Assembly: GCF_001655005.1 (NCBI RefSeq)
Contig: NZ_LXET01000041.1
Location: 200,493 to 264,492 of the forward strand
Source: Hafnia paralvei ATCC 29927
GTDB lineage: Bacteria > Pseudomonadota > Gammaproteobacteria > Enterobacterales > Enterobacteriaceae
DNA: 64,000 nt
Reading direction: 5' to 3'
Numbering within the stretch: the first letter of the stretch is position 1; each line of letters opens with the position of its first letter. Made by a program: the position numbers and the translations under genes. Below the pieces are notes generated by a model that was not told where the DNA came from, did no database searches, and worked only from the letters and a program-made list of their open reading frames with translations. Below, piece after piece: positions 44,298-53,586 of the stretch.

Positions 44298-45115
44298 TCT
44301 CCACCTCTCAACTCTTTAACTGAATTAAACTGGGGTAAAACCTCATCCATTCGTATTTTCTGGTTACTCTCATCCTCATATTCGTCAAATGGGAATAACA
44401 ACAATTCACCGGCTTTCTCAACCACCTTAAGTTCAGCAAGTTGCTGGCTATCCAGTCTCAATACGATCGTTCCCACAAAATCCTCATTGCTGTAGGATTT
44501 CGTTTTCTCTTTAGGGATCTTTTTAATATCAACAATAGATAGCGGCCCCATCACTCGGCTAATCGCATATCGTTTCATATTGGCATCAGGAATATTGCTC
44601 CCTTCCGTTACCAGCCCAACGCTATTTTTTTTACTTTTATCAACCTCAATCAAACGAAGATAAAGAGAAACCTCATCGCCAATTGATAGCGATGATAGAA
44701 GATAATCATCTTCTGGCTTGACCTTATAAGAATAAGGAGTCTCATTGCTTCTCAATGAATGAGCAGCAAATGTCGAGCTACTTGGCGACTCAACCATATG
44801 AGGTAAAATAAAGCTGCCATTGGAAATATTGTGCCTAACTAAGTATCCCTGAAGATCTCCGTTATCTAATGAGGAAATATCACGACGATCTTTTATATCT
44901 TGGGCAACCTCAATAGAGGTTAGTGTGTAATCATCACGCTTTAAGATGTCATAAGGTTTTAGTTCTCTCACTGCCTTAGCAACCGTAATCGTGTTTACGG
45001 CAGTAATGGCATCTTGCTTAACCTCATTCTCCGGTGTTTTCTTTTGAACAAAAATACCAGCAATACCGACGGCAATAACAATAATTGAAAGAAAAAAAAG
45101 CATTCGATGATTCAT
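44294..45115 (-). CDS. rcpC: RcpC / CpaB pilus assembly protein
   Basis: A 273-residue protein with an N-terminal membrane anchor (MLFFLSIIVIAVGIAGIFV) and an SAF-like domain (VAKAVRELKPYDILKRDDYTLTSI) as in CpaB/RcpC, which may bind peptidoglycan and modify or guide the secretin. It lies between tadV and rcpA in the standard flp-tadV-rcpCAB order. Confidence 0.85.
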   Translation of the reverse strand: MNHRMLFFLSIIVIAVGIAGIFVQKKTPENEVKQDAITAVNTITVAKAVRELKPYDILKRDDYTLTSIEVAQDIKDRRDISSLDNGDLQGYLVRHNISNGSFILPHMVESPSSSTFAAHSLRSNETPYSYKVKPEDDYLLSSLSIGDEVSLYLRLIEVDKSKKNSVGLVTEGSNIPDANMKRYAISRVMGPLSIVDIKKIPKEKTKSYSNEDFVGTIVLRLDSQQLAELKVVEKAGELLLFPFDEYEDESNQKIRMDEVLPQFNSVKELRGGE

Positions 45116-45134
45116 TGAGATGTCCTAAGTTATA

Positions 45135-45572
45135 TTAATAAAACAAAGATGGCAGCGGATACACAAAAATAAATGCTAAAGAAATGGCAACACCATAGGG
45201 AACGCCGTGACTACGCAGATTATTACGAAAAAAAACAAGACCAAAGATAGCAATAGCGCCACCCAGAAAAGCAGTCAAAAAAAGAAAGTCGTAAAATAGC
45301 GCGCCTTGAAATGCTAGGGCTAATATGGCAACCAGCTTAGCATCGCCTCCTCCCCATAAGCGTGCAACAAAAAGCAGGAAACCTCCCATCAGGGTCAGAA
45401 TGGCAAACGTGACGTTGGGCCATTGCTGTTGCAGAAAAATAAGTGGGATTAAAGAAACGAACAACAATAGCAGACTAGAATGAGTGATTTTTCTAAAGAA
45501 AATGTCCTGCCACATGATAAAAACCAGAATTATACATGTGACAATAAAATTAATTTTAATCATCAAAGTCAT
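45135..45572 (-). CDS. tadV: TadV prepilin peptidase
   Basis: A 145-residue A24-family aspartic peptidase that trims Flp pilin and the TadE/F pseudopilins. The two catalytic aspartates are visible in IMWQDIFFRKITH near residue 25 and in WGGGDAKLVAILALA near residue 75; several hydrophobic helices surround them. A TTG 13 codons upstream would lengthen the frame, but the ATG at 45572 gives a more usual N-terminus. Confidence 0.87.
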   Translation of the reverse strand: MTLMIKINFIVTCIILVFIMWQDIFFRKITHSSLLLLFVSLIPLIFLQQQWPNVTFAILTLMGGFLLFVARLWGGGDAKLVAILALAFQGALFYDFLFLTAFLGGAIAIFGLVFFRNNLRSHGVPYGVAISLAFIFVYPLPSLFY

Positions 45573-45697
45573 ATCTTTGCTCGTTAAATTTATTATGGGT
45601 ACTAGCGACAAAAATGCAGCAAGAATATCATCCGTGATGTTCTTGCTGCTAAACAGAGAGTCTTATAAAAAACGCGTTCTAACTGACTATAACAGCC

Positions 45698-45934
45698 TTA
45701 AGGCGCGGTTTTACTGATAGTAACGCTTTGGATTGCTTCAGCAATTTTGTCAAATGCCTCTTTCAGTGCTCCCAAGAAACCAGAATTCTGGTCACCCAAA
45801 ATGAATGCCAACAGAGTCGCCATGGCTACGCCAATTAATGCATATTCAATCGCGGTAACACCGCGTTGGTCTTTACCAAACTCATGAAAGCGAACATGAG
45901 CAGCCACATAACATTTAGTTAAAAAGTTATTCAT
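45698..45934 (-). CDS. flp: Flp major pilin
   Basis: A 78-residue prepilin. The processing site is RG before VTAIEYALIGVAMATLLAFI, matching the Flp consensus G/xxxxEY with Glu at +5 and Tyr at +6 and a hydrophobic helix. The leader is about 25 residues. AAGGA before the ATG at 45934 favours this start over one nine codons earlier. It is the first gene of the tad operon and would be the pilus fibre subunit. Rather long for a Flp pilin and with a glycine-containing middle (GDQNSGFLGALKEAF). Confidence 0.92.
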   Translation of the reverse strand: MNNFLTKCYVAAHVRFHEFGKDQRGVTAIEYALIGVAMATLLAFILGDQNSGFLGALKEAFDKIAEAIQSVTISKTAP

Positions 45935-46109
45935 TATTTTTCCTTGTGAATGGATATCCATCCGTTGTGATGGACATATTAATTACTATCTTACTTAGCC
46001 GATTCCCCAAAGGTTACGACCCAGCCATTAGATAATATTCCATCTTTATAGTCCTCATTGAGGTCACATTTGTTTTTATAATTTGTTAATGATAAAAAAC
46101 ATAGGCCAA

Positions 46110-46700
46110 TCACTTAGCCAAAAAGAAAATAACAATCACGATCAGCGTTGATATCCAGCACACCGCAAGCAGCGCCAATACAGAGATAAAAATATTCCAG
46201 CGGCGTGAGTGATACCACTCATTGCCTGTTCCAGAAGACTCAGAATGGGTCTGATAACCCACGCTGTCCAAAGGTGATATCAGCTCCTCGGTAAAACCTG
46301 CTGATGTCGCTAGTGGCATCACATTAATTCGACTTTCTGTGGCAAGGTCAGGTATCGACTTATTTTCACGTAGCACGCTCCCCATGTATTTTACGCCTTT
46401 CCTCGGAATCGTTTTTATCAACGAACTTGAAAGCCCTATCTGGTCAAAGGACTTTCTCAGCATATAGATTTGACCATAATAACTGCTATCGCTTACAGAT
46501 CCCCGTTGCTCATGCCAAACCTGATTGATAATGTTTTGTTTATCCGTTTCTCCTTCTAGCAAAAGAAGTAAAAATCGATAACTATTTTCAGGCAGGTTAA
46601 TGACTGTTCCAAAATCATTTATGAGGCAACGTTTCTCAGGCTCAAACCGGATACCATCCCCAAGGATGAATATCGAATCATCCTTACTTACATCATTCAT
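46110..46700 (-). CDS. ToxR-like membrane-bound transcription regulator
   Basis: A 196-residue protein with an N-terminal OmpR-type winged helix (about 10-110: RCLINDFGTVINLPENSYRFLLLLLEG, SSYYGQIYMLRKSFDQIG, IKTIPRKGVKYMG) and one C-terminal membrane helix (IFISVLALLAVCWISTLIVIVIFFL) ending the protein, with almost no periplasmic part. This CadC/ToxR architecture lets a membrane-tethered protein activate promoters directly. It reads toward flp with about 175 bases between, so it is the likely regulator of the tad locus. Confidence 0.82.
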   Translation of the reverse strand: MNDVSKDDSIFILGDGIRFEPEKRCLINDFGTVINLPENSYRFLLLLLEGETDKQNIINQVWHEQRGSVSDSSYYGQIYMLRKSFDQIGLSSSLIKTIPRKGVKYMGSVLRENKSIPDLATESRINVMPLATSAGFTEELISPLDSVGYQTHSESSGTGNEWYHSRRWNIFISVLALLAVCWISTLIVIVIFFLAK

Positions 46701-47298
46701 TAGTCGTAAGCTCCAGTGTGACTTTAATCTTCACCATTATTAGCCTTTACTGTCAAAAATAGAATCTCAATATTCTCAGCGATCTTATTGGATGTCGTAA
46801 TTAAGGGCGAAGTATACAAGAGAGATATTGGCTAAGAAACCCCACAAACCTCATTTAATCTCATTCATGGAAAATAAGAATAATATACTGAAACATACAC
46901 TAATATATCTTTTAATAAAGAATGTAAGATCGCGAGCTGAATAAAAGAAGAATTAATCATTATCCTAAAGAGATCATCCCCATCAATAAGCCATGCTTGA
47001 TAAAAAATATAATCACTATAAATTCAGATATATCGTGTGAATTTAAATAACTCAAGCCAGTAGAATATGATTTGACTCGCTATCTTAAGATAATATCCAA
47101 TCAGTTTATCAACTCTGATAATAAGAAAAAACTTAATCCACTGAGAACAATCGTTGATTAGTAAGAGTTATTGAAAGTAATCAACATAGGTATGTAGGTA
47201 TGAGAAGTTTTCGCTAAGGATCATGCACAGATGAGTGTATTGCACGTCGTGGCTTTATGGAAAACCCATGAATGTTAGGGCTGCCGTGAAAGCAAAAA

Positions 47299-47329
47299 AA
47301 AAGCTGCAAACTTAAAGTTTGCAGCTTTT
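47299..47329 (-). terminator. Strong intrinsic terminator
   Basis: AAAAGCTGCAAAC and GTTTGCAGCTTTT form a 13-bp stem around TTAAA, with an A-run (T-run on the minus strand) next to it. It is placed to end transcripts from the small HTH gene upstream on the minus strand and to shield the ToxR-like promoter. Confidence 0.85.
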
Positions 47330-47411
47330 ACACCTGTTAGATTTGTTTTTAGATAACGCTGCGATGATATCGCAAGCAATAATGCAGCCCACATAGGTGA
47401 GCTAGCACTCC

Positions 47412-47454
47412 TGAGATAACCACGCTATAGCAAAATTCGCTAGTTGTTATCTCA
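47412..47454. promoter_or_regulatory. Inverted repeat TGAGATAAC/GTTATCTCA
   Basis: Nine-base perfect arms enclose 25 bases that also contain small GCTA repeats, with TTTTG following on the plus strand. It lies just after the small HTH gene. It could be a weak plus-strand terminator or an operator. Confidence 0.4.
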
Positions 47455-47483
47455 TTTTGTATAGAAGGGGTTGCGGGAAAATC

Positions 47484-47765
47484 TCAATGTTCAGATTCCT
47501 CCTTCACATACCAACGTAGAGAGTTAAGAAGTGATTTAGGTGATTTGATCACTTTCCCCTCCTCTACTAACTGTAAAAGAATGGCACGAGTAGTATAAAT
47601 ACTCACACCACAGCTATCAGATAGCTCCCTCGTTTTTGGCCAATGCTCTGGTTCGGGTAGATAACCTTTTCCTCCTTGAACTGATGCTCTATTTTTGCAA
47701 AGGCGATGCAGAGTTTTCAAAATTTCCTGCTTTTTTAGCTGGCGTGGTAACTTCTCGCTTCTCAT
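47484..47765 (-). CDS. Small winged-helix regulator (PapI/FaeA-like size)
   Basis: A 93-residue protein whose centre, EHWPKTRELSDSCGVSIYTTRAILLQLVEEGKVIKS, has the form of a winged helix-turn-helix with a GntR-like 'STRxxLLxLxxEG' recognition helix. GGGAGGT three bases before ATG 47765 decides that start over the ATG at 47777, which overlaps the ribosome site. Size and layout recall PapI/FaeA fimbrial regulators, but homology is uncertain. Confidence 0.65.
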   Translation of the reverse strand: MRSEKLPRQLKKQEILKTLHRLCKNRASVQGGKGYLPEPEHWPKTRELSDSCGVSIYTTRAILLQLVEEGKVIKSPKSLLNSLRWYVKEESEH

Positions 47766-47890
47766 AGTACCTCCCATTAGGTGAATCCATGACTAAAATA
47801 CCGGCTGACGGTATTCCTTACATGGCATTGCTGTGGCATAAAAACACAAATCGTCTGACTCTTTTTAATTTATGTGGTTTGGAGCGCGTG

Positions 47891-48145
47891 TTATTCGTCC
47901 TTAGTGCTGCTAATTACCTTTCTGATAAATTGAACATCGTTGCTCACACCTAATTTTTCATAGGCGCTGCATTTTTGAGCGCTGATGGTTTTGATACTTC
48001 TATTGAGGATCTTAGTGATTGTGGTTGTGGTGATACCTTTCATTATCAGATAAACCACATAGCGTTCCCGCTCGGTTAAAGCAGCTTCCGCGCTGAGCCT
48101 ATTAAAGTTGTCCGCTAATTTACTCGATATATCATGAGAGTCCAT
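47891..48145 (-). CDS. Small LuxR-type HTH protein
   Basis: An 84-residue protein consisting mainly of a LuxR/GerE helix-turn-helix: LTERERYVVYLIMKGITTTTITKILNRSIKTISAQKCSAYEKLGV in outline. There is no receiver or sensor domain. GGAGGT lies directly before the ATG at 48145, so this start is preferred to one eleven codons earlier. It could act as a stand-alone DNA-binding protein or as a partner of another LuxR-type factor such as that at 27964-28599. Targets unknown. Confidence 0.68.
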   Translation of the reverse strand: MDSHDISSKLADNFNRLSAEAALTERERYVVYLIMKGITTTTITKILNRSIKTISAQKCSAYEKLGVSNDVQFIRKVISSTKDE

Positions 48146-48206
48146 ACTACCTCCGTATAAAGCAGGTGTTTTATTCATTCACTCAGTTAACTTTACTGCG
48201 TGTTCA

Positions 48207-49318
48207 TTATTTTTTACGAATATACATGGTAAGAACTTTCTCTTTAATATAAGTAGAGAGTTTGTTCTCAATATAGATGTAAGATAAGTAAGACAGAAGA
48301 TAAGTTATAATTAATGTAATAACTAGTAGATCAAATCGATGATTAAAGGTATCAAAATAGTTATCAGAATTGATTTTTTTTAATACGTATATTGAAGAAA
48401 ACATTACAGCCATATGTAATAGATACATTGAGTAAGATATTTCTCCGGTGAACATCAGCCATGATGGGTAACGGCGTGCCCTAACTTTTTCATACTTAAG
48501 TCCGGCCAACAGTAACATAAAGCATGCCAGACTATATCCACCGAGGTGTCCACTTTCCCTTGATTGCCACGGAGAATACAGTGTATAGCAAGTAAAACAG
48601 AAATATCCTACTGCACATAACATGAGAACTCTGCCAAGCCAGGTTATTTTTGAATTCATTCGTAGGTAGAGAATTGCGGCAATAATTCCCATTAAAAACT
48701 CTAGGATGATTGGATTAGTCATCATTAATCCATACTGCCAAATGAATGTACCATGCCCCTCTCTAGGCGTTATGCCCTCCCACCAATAGGATGAGCTGAG
48801 CAGGACTGCAAAAAATAAAAATAGTGCAGACCAACGGTAATGACGCAACAGCAGAACAAGTGCAACCATTAGATAAAAAAAAACTCATAGTTCAACGTCC
48901 AACCGCTCTCAACCAAGGCATACCCGAACGCAGGCGCTACGCCCCCGTTTAATGGGATAAACAGCAGCGATTTCAACGTATTTAATAACAAGTTTTCATT
49001 AGGTAACCCCATAGCCCAATAAGTTACAAAATAAGCTATAGTCACAATATAGTAGGTTGGAATAATACGAGTAGCACGTTTGGTGAGATAAATAAAACTA
49101 TCATGCACTCCACCGCTAAAATTACGCGCGGTGATATAAGCAAGAAAACCGCTAATCATAAAAAATAGATCGACACCGAAATAACCATGTCTTAAAAACG
49201 TCTGGTCCAATGGAGATATAAACCAGCTGTAGTGATAAAGCACAACGGAAAGCGCCGCCACTCCTCTAAACGCCTGAATGACGTCAATATTTTTTCTTTC
49301 CTGCATATCATTATCCAT
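48207..49318 (-). pseudogene. Acyltransferase 3 family protein, split by a frameshift in a T run
   Basis: Two frames, 48869-49318 (149 residues) and 48207-48869 (220 residues), together make one membrane acyltransferase of the OafA/NodX type: RKNIDVIQAFRGVAALSVVLYHY with the catalytic-region histidine at the start, GYFGVDLFFMISGFL, then in the second part SYSMYLLHMAVMF. The first frame runs GWTLNYEFFFI and stops; adding one T to the run of nine T at 48865-48873 (minus strand) would give YEFFFYLMVALVL and join them perfectly. This is therefore a one-base deletion, a phase-variable tract, programmed slippage, or a sequencing error in a homopolymer. These enzymes O-acetylate or otherwise acylate surface sugars. 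Confidence 0.8.
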
Positions 49319-49345
49319 ACTGCAAACATATAAATAGCCGTGTAA

Positions 49346-49376
49346 ACTGCCTACGGCGTTGAGAACCGTAGGCAGT
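49346..49376 (-). terminator. Hairpin after the first GDSL autotransporter gene
   Basis: ACTGCCTACGG and CCGTAGGCAGT form a perfect 11-bp stem with a 9-base loop, about 40 bases after the stop codon, followed by a short T-rich stretch on the minus strand. Likely intrinsic terminator. Confidence 0.7.
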
Positions 49377-49413
49377 AATTACGCATCAAGCATTGCGAAT
49401 CTAATATTACGCA

Positions 49414-51405
49414 TCAAAACGAAGCTGAAAGTCCTAAGGTATAACTGAACATATCATCGCGGTTTTGATTACTGTACGAAGTAGAAATATAGCCCTTGAG
49501 TGTTTTATTTAGTGGGAAGTTGGCACCGACCACTGCTTTGACGGAATCCTGACGCCCCTTATTCGTAGAAGTCGTAAATGAGGTGGCTGTACTATTAATA
49601 GCGGCTGAAACTTTGCTATCTCGATCGCCCAACTGACGTTGATAATCTACCTGCAAATAAGGTTTCACATCGTAGTAGCTCATATCAAAACGCCAACCTA
49701 CACTCCCCGTTTGCAACGTCTTGTTTTGATCAGAAAAGTGCATAGACGTGCTGCGGTTACCGTTTTCACGATAGCCATCAACATGAACCTTATCCCAGGA
49801 ATATCCAAGTACCGGTCCCGTCGTTAGCCAAGAAGACACAGGAATATCCCAACCAGCACCAATACGTCCACCATACTGATGCGCTTTAGTATCACCACTT
49901 TCAGTTCGATTAGATAAGCCCAGCGTTATTTGACGTTCGATATTCTCTAAGTTGGCCTTGGTGTAATGCATATCAGCATTTAGCCACCCACCTTGTGGAG
50001 CCTGCCATTGAGTAAACAGGCCATACGATATGCCATGACTGTTATAGCTAAAGTTTTCCGTCGGCGTGTTATGATTTAGTCCCCCTGAAATCATAACACC
50101 TGCGGTACCATACTCACTCATTTGCCACGATATACCGATGCTGCCATTATTGGTGCTGTCATTACTAGGAGCATTAGCAAAAGTAGAATCATTTTTACCA
50201 CTGCGGCGTAAATAATGAGACGAATAACCACCAAATACCTGTACATCATTCAACTCATGCTGATGGGTTCTTAACGTTTGATACTGGCCATCTAAGGTTG
50301 AACGCGCATCTTCAACCATACCTTCCGTAGCATGGATCAATGAGCTGACGTAGAGCGGTGCGTCAAGAATAGAGACAAAATACTCAGCAATAATCTGATG
50401 TAAGTATGGGCTAGGATGGTGTTCGTCCGAGAACATATATAGCTGGCTATCGTCGTATCCATTCATCCCTGTATTGCAGTACGGGCCAAATACTTTAAAA
50501 CTGCAAGGGAATCCAACCGTAGTTTTGAAACCAAAGGCTTGCGGTTGCTCTAATACCTCATGAAATAACGTAGACACATCGGCTCTTACGATATTGCCAT
50601 GCAGTTGACTTAGTGCCTGCTCTGTTTGCTGGTTGTTATACTCCAACATTGACGTCAACGTATTATGCAGAAAATCGTATACGGGACTTATCACTGAGTC
50701 TGCCAAACCAGGTAGCCCCAACCCTTTAGCCATCGCATTAACAATAGCCGTTTTACGCGAGGCTTCATCAGGTGTAGAAGCATTGTTAAGTTCTTGGCGA
50801 ATAACTTCGAGTTGCTGAGTAGACAGTGGCAACATCGTCAACATGATGGTCGGCAAAAACGGTGTATCTGCGATATTTGGAATATTAGGTACAATAACGG
50901 TACCCGCACCGTTGTCCAATAATGTTTGAGTTTGCTCCGCCACATTTCCCACGGCTCTGTCAATTTCACCATATGGACTAAGTGGGTTATTCATTATGGC
51001 CAGAGATATATCATTACCGCCGGTCCATAAAATGTACAAGCCATTTTTATCTGCCTTACCATCATGATCGGAAAGATAAGTATTAATCTGTTCCTTAGTT
51101 CCCATCCATACTAATGGCTGATCGACAGCAACCCCTGTACCCTCCGTTTGAGAGCCCGAAATGGCATAATTTCCTCCACCTTGTGTAAACGGTTTAAAGT
51201 CAATCCCCATCATTTTGGCAATCTGCTGGTTATACAACAGACTCGTTTGATTATTCGCAACAAACTTATAGGTACTGCCAAAACTTCCCGTGTCAGTGAG
51301 ACTGTCACCAAAAGTATATAAATTATCGAATCGGCCATTTGCATTGGCACAAAATGCCGTTGCCGAAATGAGCGAGGCCAATAATGCTAACCGATGTGGT
51401 TGCAT
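49414..51405 (-). CDS. GDSL-esterase autotransporter
   Basis: A 663-residue outer-membrane protein. The signal peptide (to CANANG, about residue 22) is followed by a GDSL/SGNH hydrolase passenger: block I YTFGDSLTDTG with the catalytic serine, block III WTGGNDIS, and block V DEHHPSPYLHQII with the Asp-His pair. From about residue 390 the C-terminal autotransporter barrel follows (alternating aromatic strands, final residue F). This matches the EstA/ApeE/lipase group of type Va autotransporters, which display an esterase on the surface. It lies 54 bases after a related gene, suggesting tandem duplication. Confidence 0.92.
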   Translation of the reverse strand: MQPHRLALLASLISATAFCANANGRFDNLYTFGDSLTDTGSFGSTYKFVANNQTSLLYNQQIAKMMGIDFKPFTQGGGNYAISGSQTEGTGVAVDQPLVWMGTKEQINTYLSDHDGKADKNGLYILWTGGNDISLAIMNNPLSPYGEIDRAVGNVAEQTQTLLDNGAGTVIVPNIPNIADTPFLPTIMLTMLPLSTQQLEVIRQELNNASTPDEASRKTAIVNAMAKGLGLPGLADSVISPVYDFLHNTLTSMLEYNNQQTEQALSQLHGNIVRADVSTLFHEVLEQPQAFGFKTTVGFPCSFKVFGPYCNTGMNGYDDSQLYMFSDEHHPSPYLHQIIAEYFVSILDAPLYVSSLIHATEGMVEDARSTLDGQYQTLRTHQHELNDVQVFGGYSSHYLRRSGKNDSTFANAPSNDSTNNGSIGISWQMSEYGTAGVMISGGLNHNTPTENFSYNSHGISYGLFTQWQAPQGGWLNADMHYTKANLENIERQITLGLSNRTESGDTKAHQYGGRIGAGWDIPVSSWLTTGPVLGYSWDKVHVDGYRENGNRSTSMHFSDQNKTLQTGSVGWRFDMSYYDVKPYLQVDYQRQLGDRDSKVSAAINSTATSFTTSTNKGRQDSVKAVVGANFPLNKTLKGYISTSYSNQNRDDMFSYTLGLSASF

Positions 51406-51459
51406 AATTCATTTCCTATTTTATTAATGAAAGAGTAGATATCTAAAATAAGCTTTTAT

Positions 51460-53475
51460 TTAGAAGATATAGTTAACACCCACGGAATAATTCACTTCAT
51501 CACTGCTATTGTTGCCGCCGTTATAATTAACCACACCGAATAATCCCAATTTATCAGTTAATTTAGCTGAAGCACCTAATTTAGCATTTACCCATTCTTT
51601 TTGTATCTCTGCGCCCTGACGCGTAAATGAAGTGGCGGTGCTATTCACTGCGCCAGCGACACTAATGGGATCATCATTAAAGTTGCGATGATAGCTAACT
51701 TCAAAATAAGGATTCACCGGCAAGGTTCGCGTATCTATTCTCCATCCCGCGCTCACCGTGTTTAACTCATGACGCTGATCGCCGAAATGCATAGAAGTAC
51801 TGTTATTACCACGCTCGCGGTAGCCATCAACCTTATATTTATCATAGCTGTAACCTATTACTGGCCCGGTGGTCAGGTAGTCCGTCACGCTATAATCATA
51901 ACCAAGATTCAACGCAACACCGAAGCTACTCGCTTGAGTGGAGCCTTTTTCTGTACGTACTGCTTTGCCCAACTGGATTTTACGGCTAATCCCATTCAGA
52001 TCCATATCGCCAAAGCTAGTATCAAGGTTACCCCATAGCCCATTATCAGCCGTAGCCTGCATAAATAACGACATGACCTTGCCGTTGTAATCATACTTAT
52101 AGTGATCGCTGACTTTGAAATCGCCAGCACCTGCACTCATCATTCCGCCAACGGCCAACCACGGTGCGGCTTGAATAGAAAAGCCAATATTCCCACTATT
52201 ACTAGTATCTCGACCGTCTAAATCGCTATTACTGCTCTTTGCGTGACGATATTTACCGCTATAACCACCAAATACGCTGACCTTTTCCTCTGTAGGATTG
52301 GTACGTAAACTTTGCAGCTGTCCCTCTAAGAATGCGCGGTGTTCATCGTTAGCACTTTCCAATGCTTTAGATAGCGTAGTGGCATAATACGGAGCATCAA
52401 TAACCGACATAATATATTGCGCAATGACAGCGTGCGCTTCTGGGCTTGGATGGAACCAATCGGAAAACATATAAACCTGATCGTCATGGAAGCTGGCACT
52501 AGTTTCCTTACATTGCGGAGCACCTACTCCAATTTGGCAAACTGGAGCAAGCACATTGTCAAAGCCATATTCCTTGCTCGAGGTAATAATCTCGTCAAAT
52601 AGCTTACCTACATCAGCACGAACGATATTTCCATTCAGCTGCGCCAAACCCTGCTCAGTGCTGTAGTTAAACTGATCGGTCAGCGTATTTTCCATGTTCA
52701 GAATCATTTCATACACTTTTTCTGTTGCCTGTCGTGGTAACAGAACGCCATTTTCAGCTAATACCTGCTCAAGAGAATCTATAACAAACTGCTGGCGCTG
52801 AGCTTCGCTATCCACAGGACCTTTACTGCGCAAAGCGGTATCAAGTTGCTTATACAAACGAGGAAGATCCAGCACATTCTGGCCTAAAATCGTCTGCGCG
52901 AAGCTAAATAATGCGGTGGCCGTCCAAGGTGTTAATCCAGCTCTTGGCAGAGTTGGAACAATCACATAACCAGCTCCAGCGTCTAGCAGCATTTGAGTCT
53001 GAGTAACCACTGCGTCAGGTGCTGAAGAAAGCAAATAATCATTGCCCGTACTAAATAAACCACCAAAGTTTAATTTAGCAATCGACTGTTCAACGTCATA
53101 GGAAATATCGTTTGCCCCGATCCATAACATGTACAGACCATTTTTATCCGCCACACCGCCGTTCTGAGACAGATAGTAGTTAATTTGTAGATCGGTACGC
53201 AGCAAGCCGCTTGCATAGTTATCTGCCGTTGCGCCTGCTTCTGCGTAGTTATTGCCACCAAAGGTATAAGGCGCGTGGTTATCGCTAGCGTAATGTTCAG
53301 CTAAAATTTCATTGTAAAGTTTACTGTCTGAACCAGCAATAAATCGGCTCTGTGAGCCAATAAAACCACCATCGCTAAGGCTATCACCGAATGTATAAAA
53401 ACTGTCAAACGCCTGAGCATGCGCTGAGGCCAATATAGACATGGCCAGTGTCGAATAACACAATACTTTTTTCAT
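51460..53475 (-). CDS. GDSL-esterase autotransporter, second copy
   Basis: A 671-residue protein with the same plan as the gene after it: signal peptide ending HAQAF, block I YTFGDSLSDGG, block III WIGANDIS, block V DWFHPSPEAHAVI, then a C-terminal beta-barrel ending YSVGVNYIF. The two proteins clearly share ancestry through both passenger and barrel (for example YGxxGNRSTSMHF-like and VNSTATSFT segments are in both) but differ throughout, so the duplication is old. Substrate is unknown; family members cleave short-chain fatty esters. Confidence 0.92.
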   Translation of the reverse strand: MKKVLCYSTLAMSILASAHAQAFDSFYTFGDSLSDGGFIGSQSRFIAGSDSKLYNEILAEHYASDNHAPYTFGGNNYAEAGATADNYASGLLRTDLQINYYLSQNGGVADKNGLYMLWIGANDISYDVEQSIAKLNFGGLFSTGNDYLLSSAPDAVVTQTQMLLDAGAGYVIVPTLPRAGLTPWTATALFSFAQTILGQNVLDLPRLYKQLDTALRSKGPVDSEAQRQQFVIDSLEQVLAENGVLLPRQATEKVYEMILNMENTLTDQFNYSTEQGLAQLNGNIVRADVGKLFDEIITSSKEYGFDNVLAPVCQIGVGAPQCKETSASFHDDQVYMFSDWFHPSPEAHAVIAQYIMSVIDAPYYATTLSKALESANDEHRAFLEGQLQSLRTNPTEEKVSVFGGYSGKYRHAKSSNSDLDGRDTSNSGNIGFSIQAAPWLAVGGMMSAGAGDFKVSDHYKYDYNGKVMSLFMQATADNGLWGNLDTSFGDMDLNGISRKIQLGKAVRTEKGSTQASSFGVALNLGYDYSVTDYLTTGPVIGYSYDKYKVDGYRERGNNSTSMHFGDQRHELNTVSAGWRIDTRTLPVNPYFEVSYHRNFNDDPISVAGAVNSTATSFTRQGAEIQKEWVNAKLGASAKLTDKLGLFGVVNYNGGNNSSDEVNYSVGVNYIF

Positions 53476-53519
53476 TGAAAGACTCTTTAAATTAATAGAA
53501 AGAGTGAACGAGAAATTAG

Positions 53520-53542
53520 AATCTCAATAAATAATTGAGATT
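53520..53542 (-). terminator. Hairpin between the glycan operon and the autotransporters
   Basis: AATCTCAAT and ATTGAGATT pair perfectly around AAATA. It follows the last gene of the glycan operon by about 45 bases and precedes the autotransporter gene. There is no strong T-run, so it may be a partial terminator. Confidence 0.5.
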
Positions 53543-53586
53543 AGTCTCGTCCATACGCATAAACTTAAATATTAATAAAACAACAC

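Larger units (their letters stand above)
46701..47483. other. AT-rich gap upstream of the ToxR-like gene
   Basis: About 780 bases with no convincing reading frame. The part 46800-47200 is strongly AT-rich with many TATAAT/TAAGAT-like boxes, as expected for an H-NS-silenced promoter region of the regulator at 46110-46700. The right part holds a terminator (47299-47329) and a second hairpin (47412-47454). Nothing else was recognised. Confidence 0.45.
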
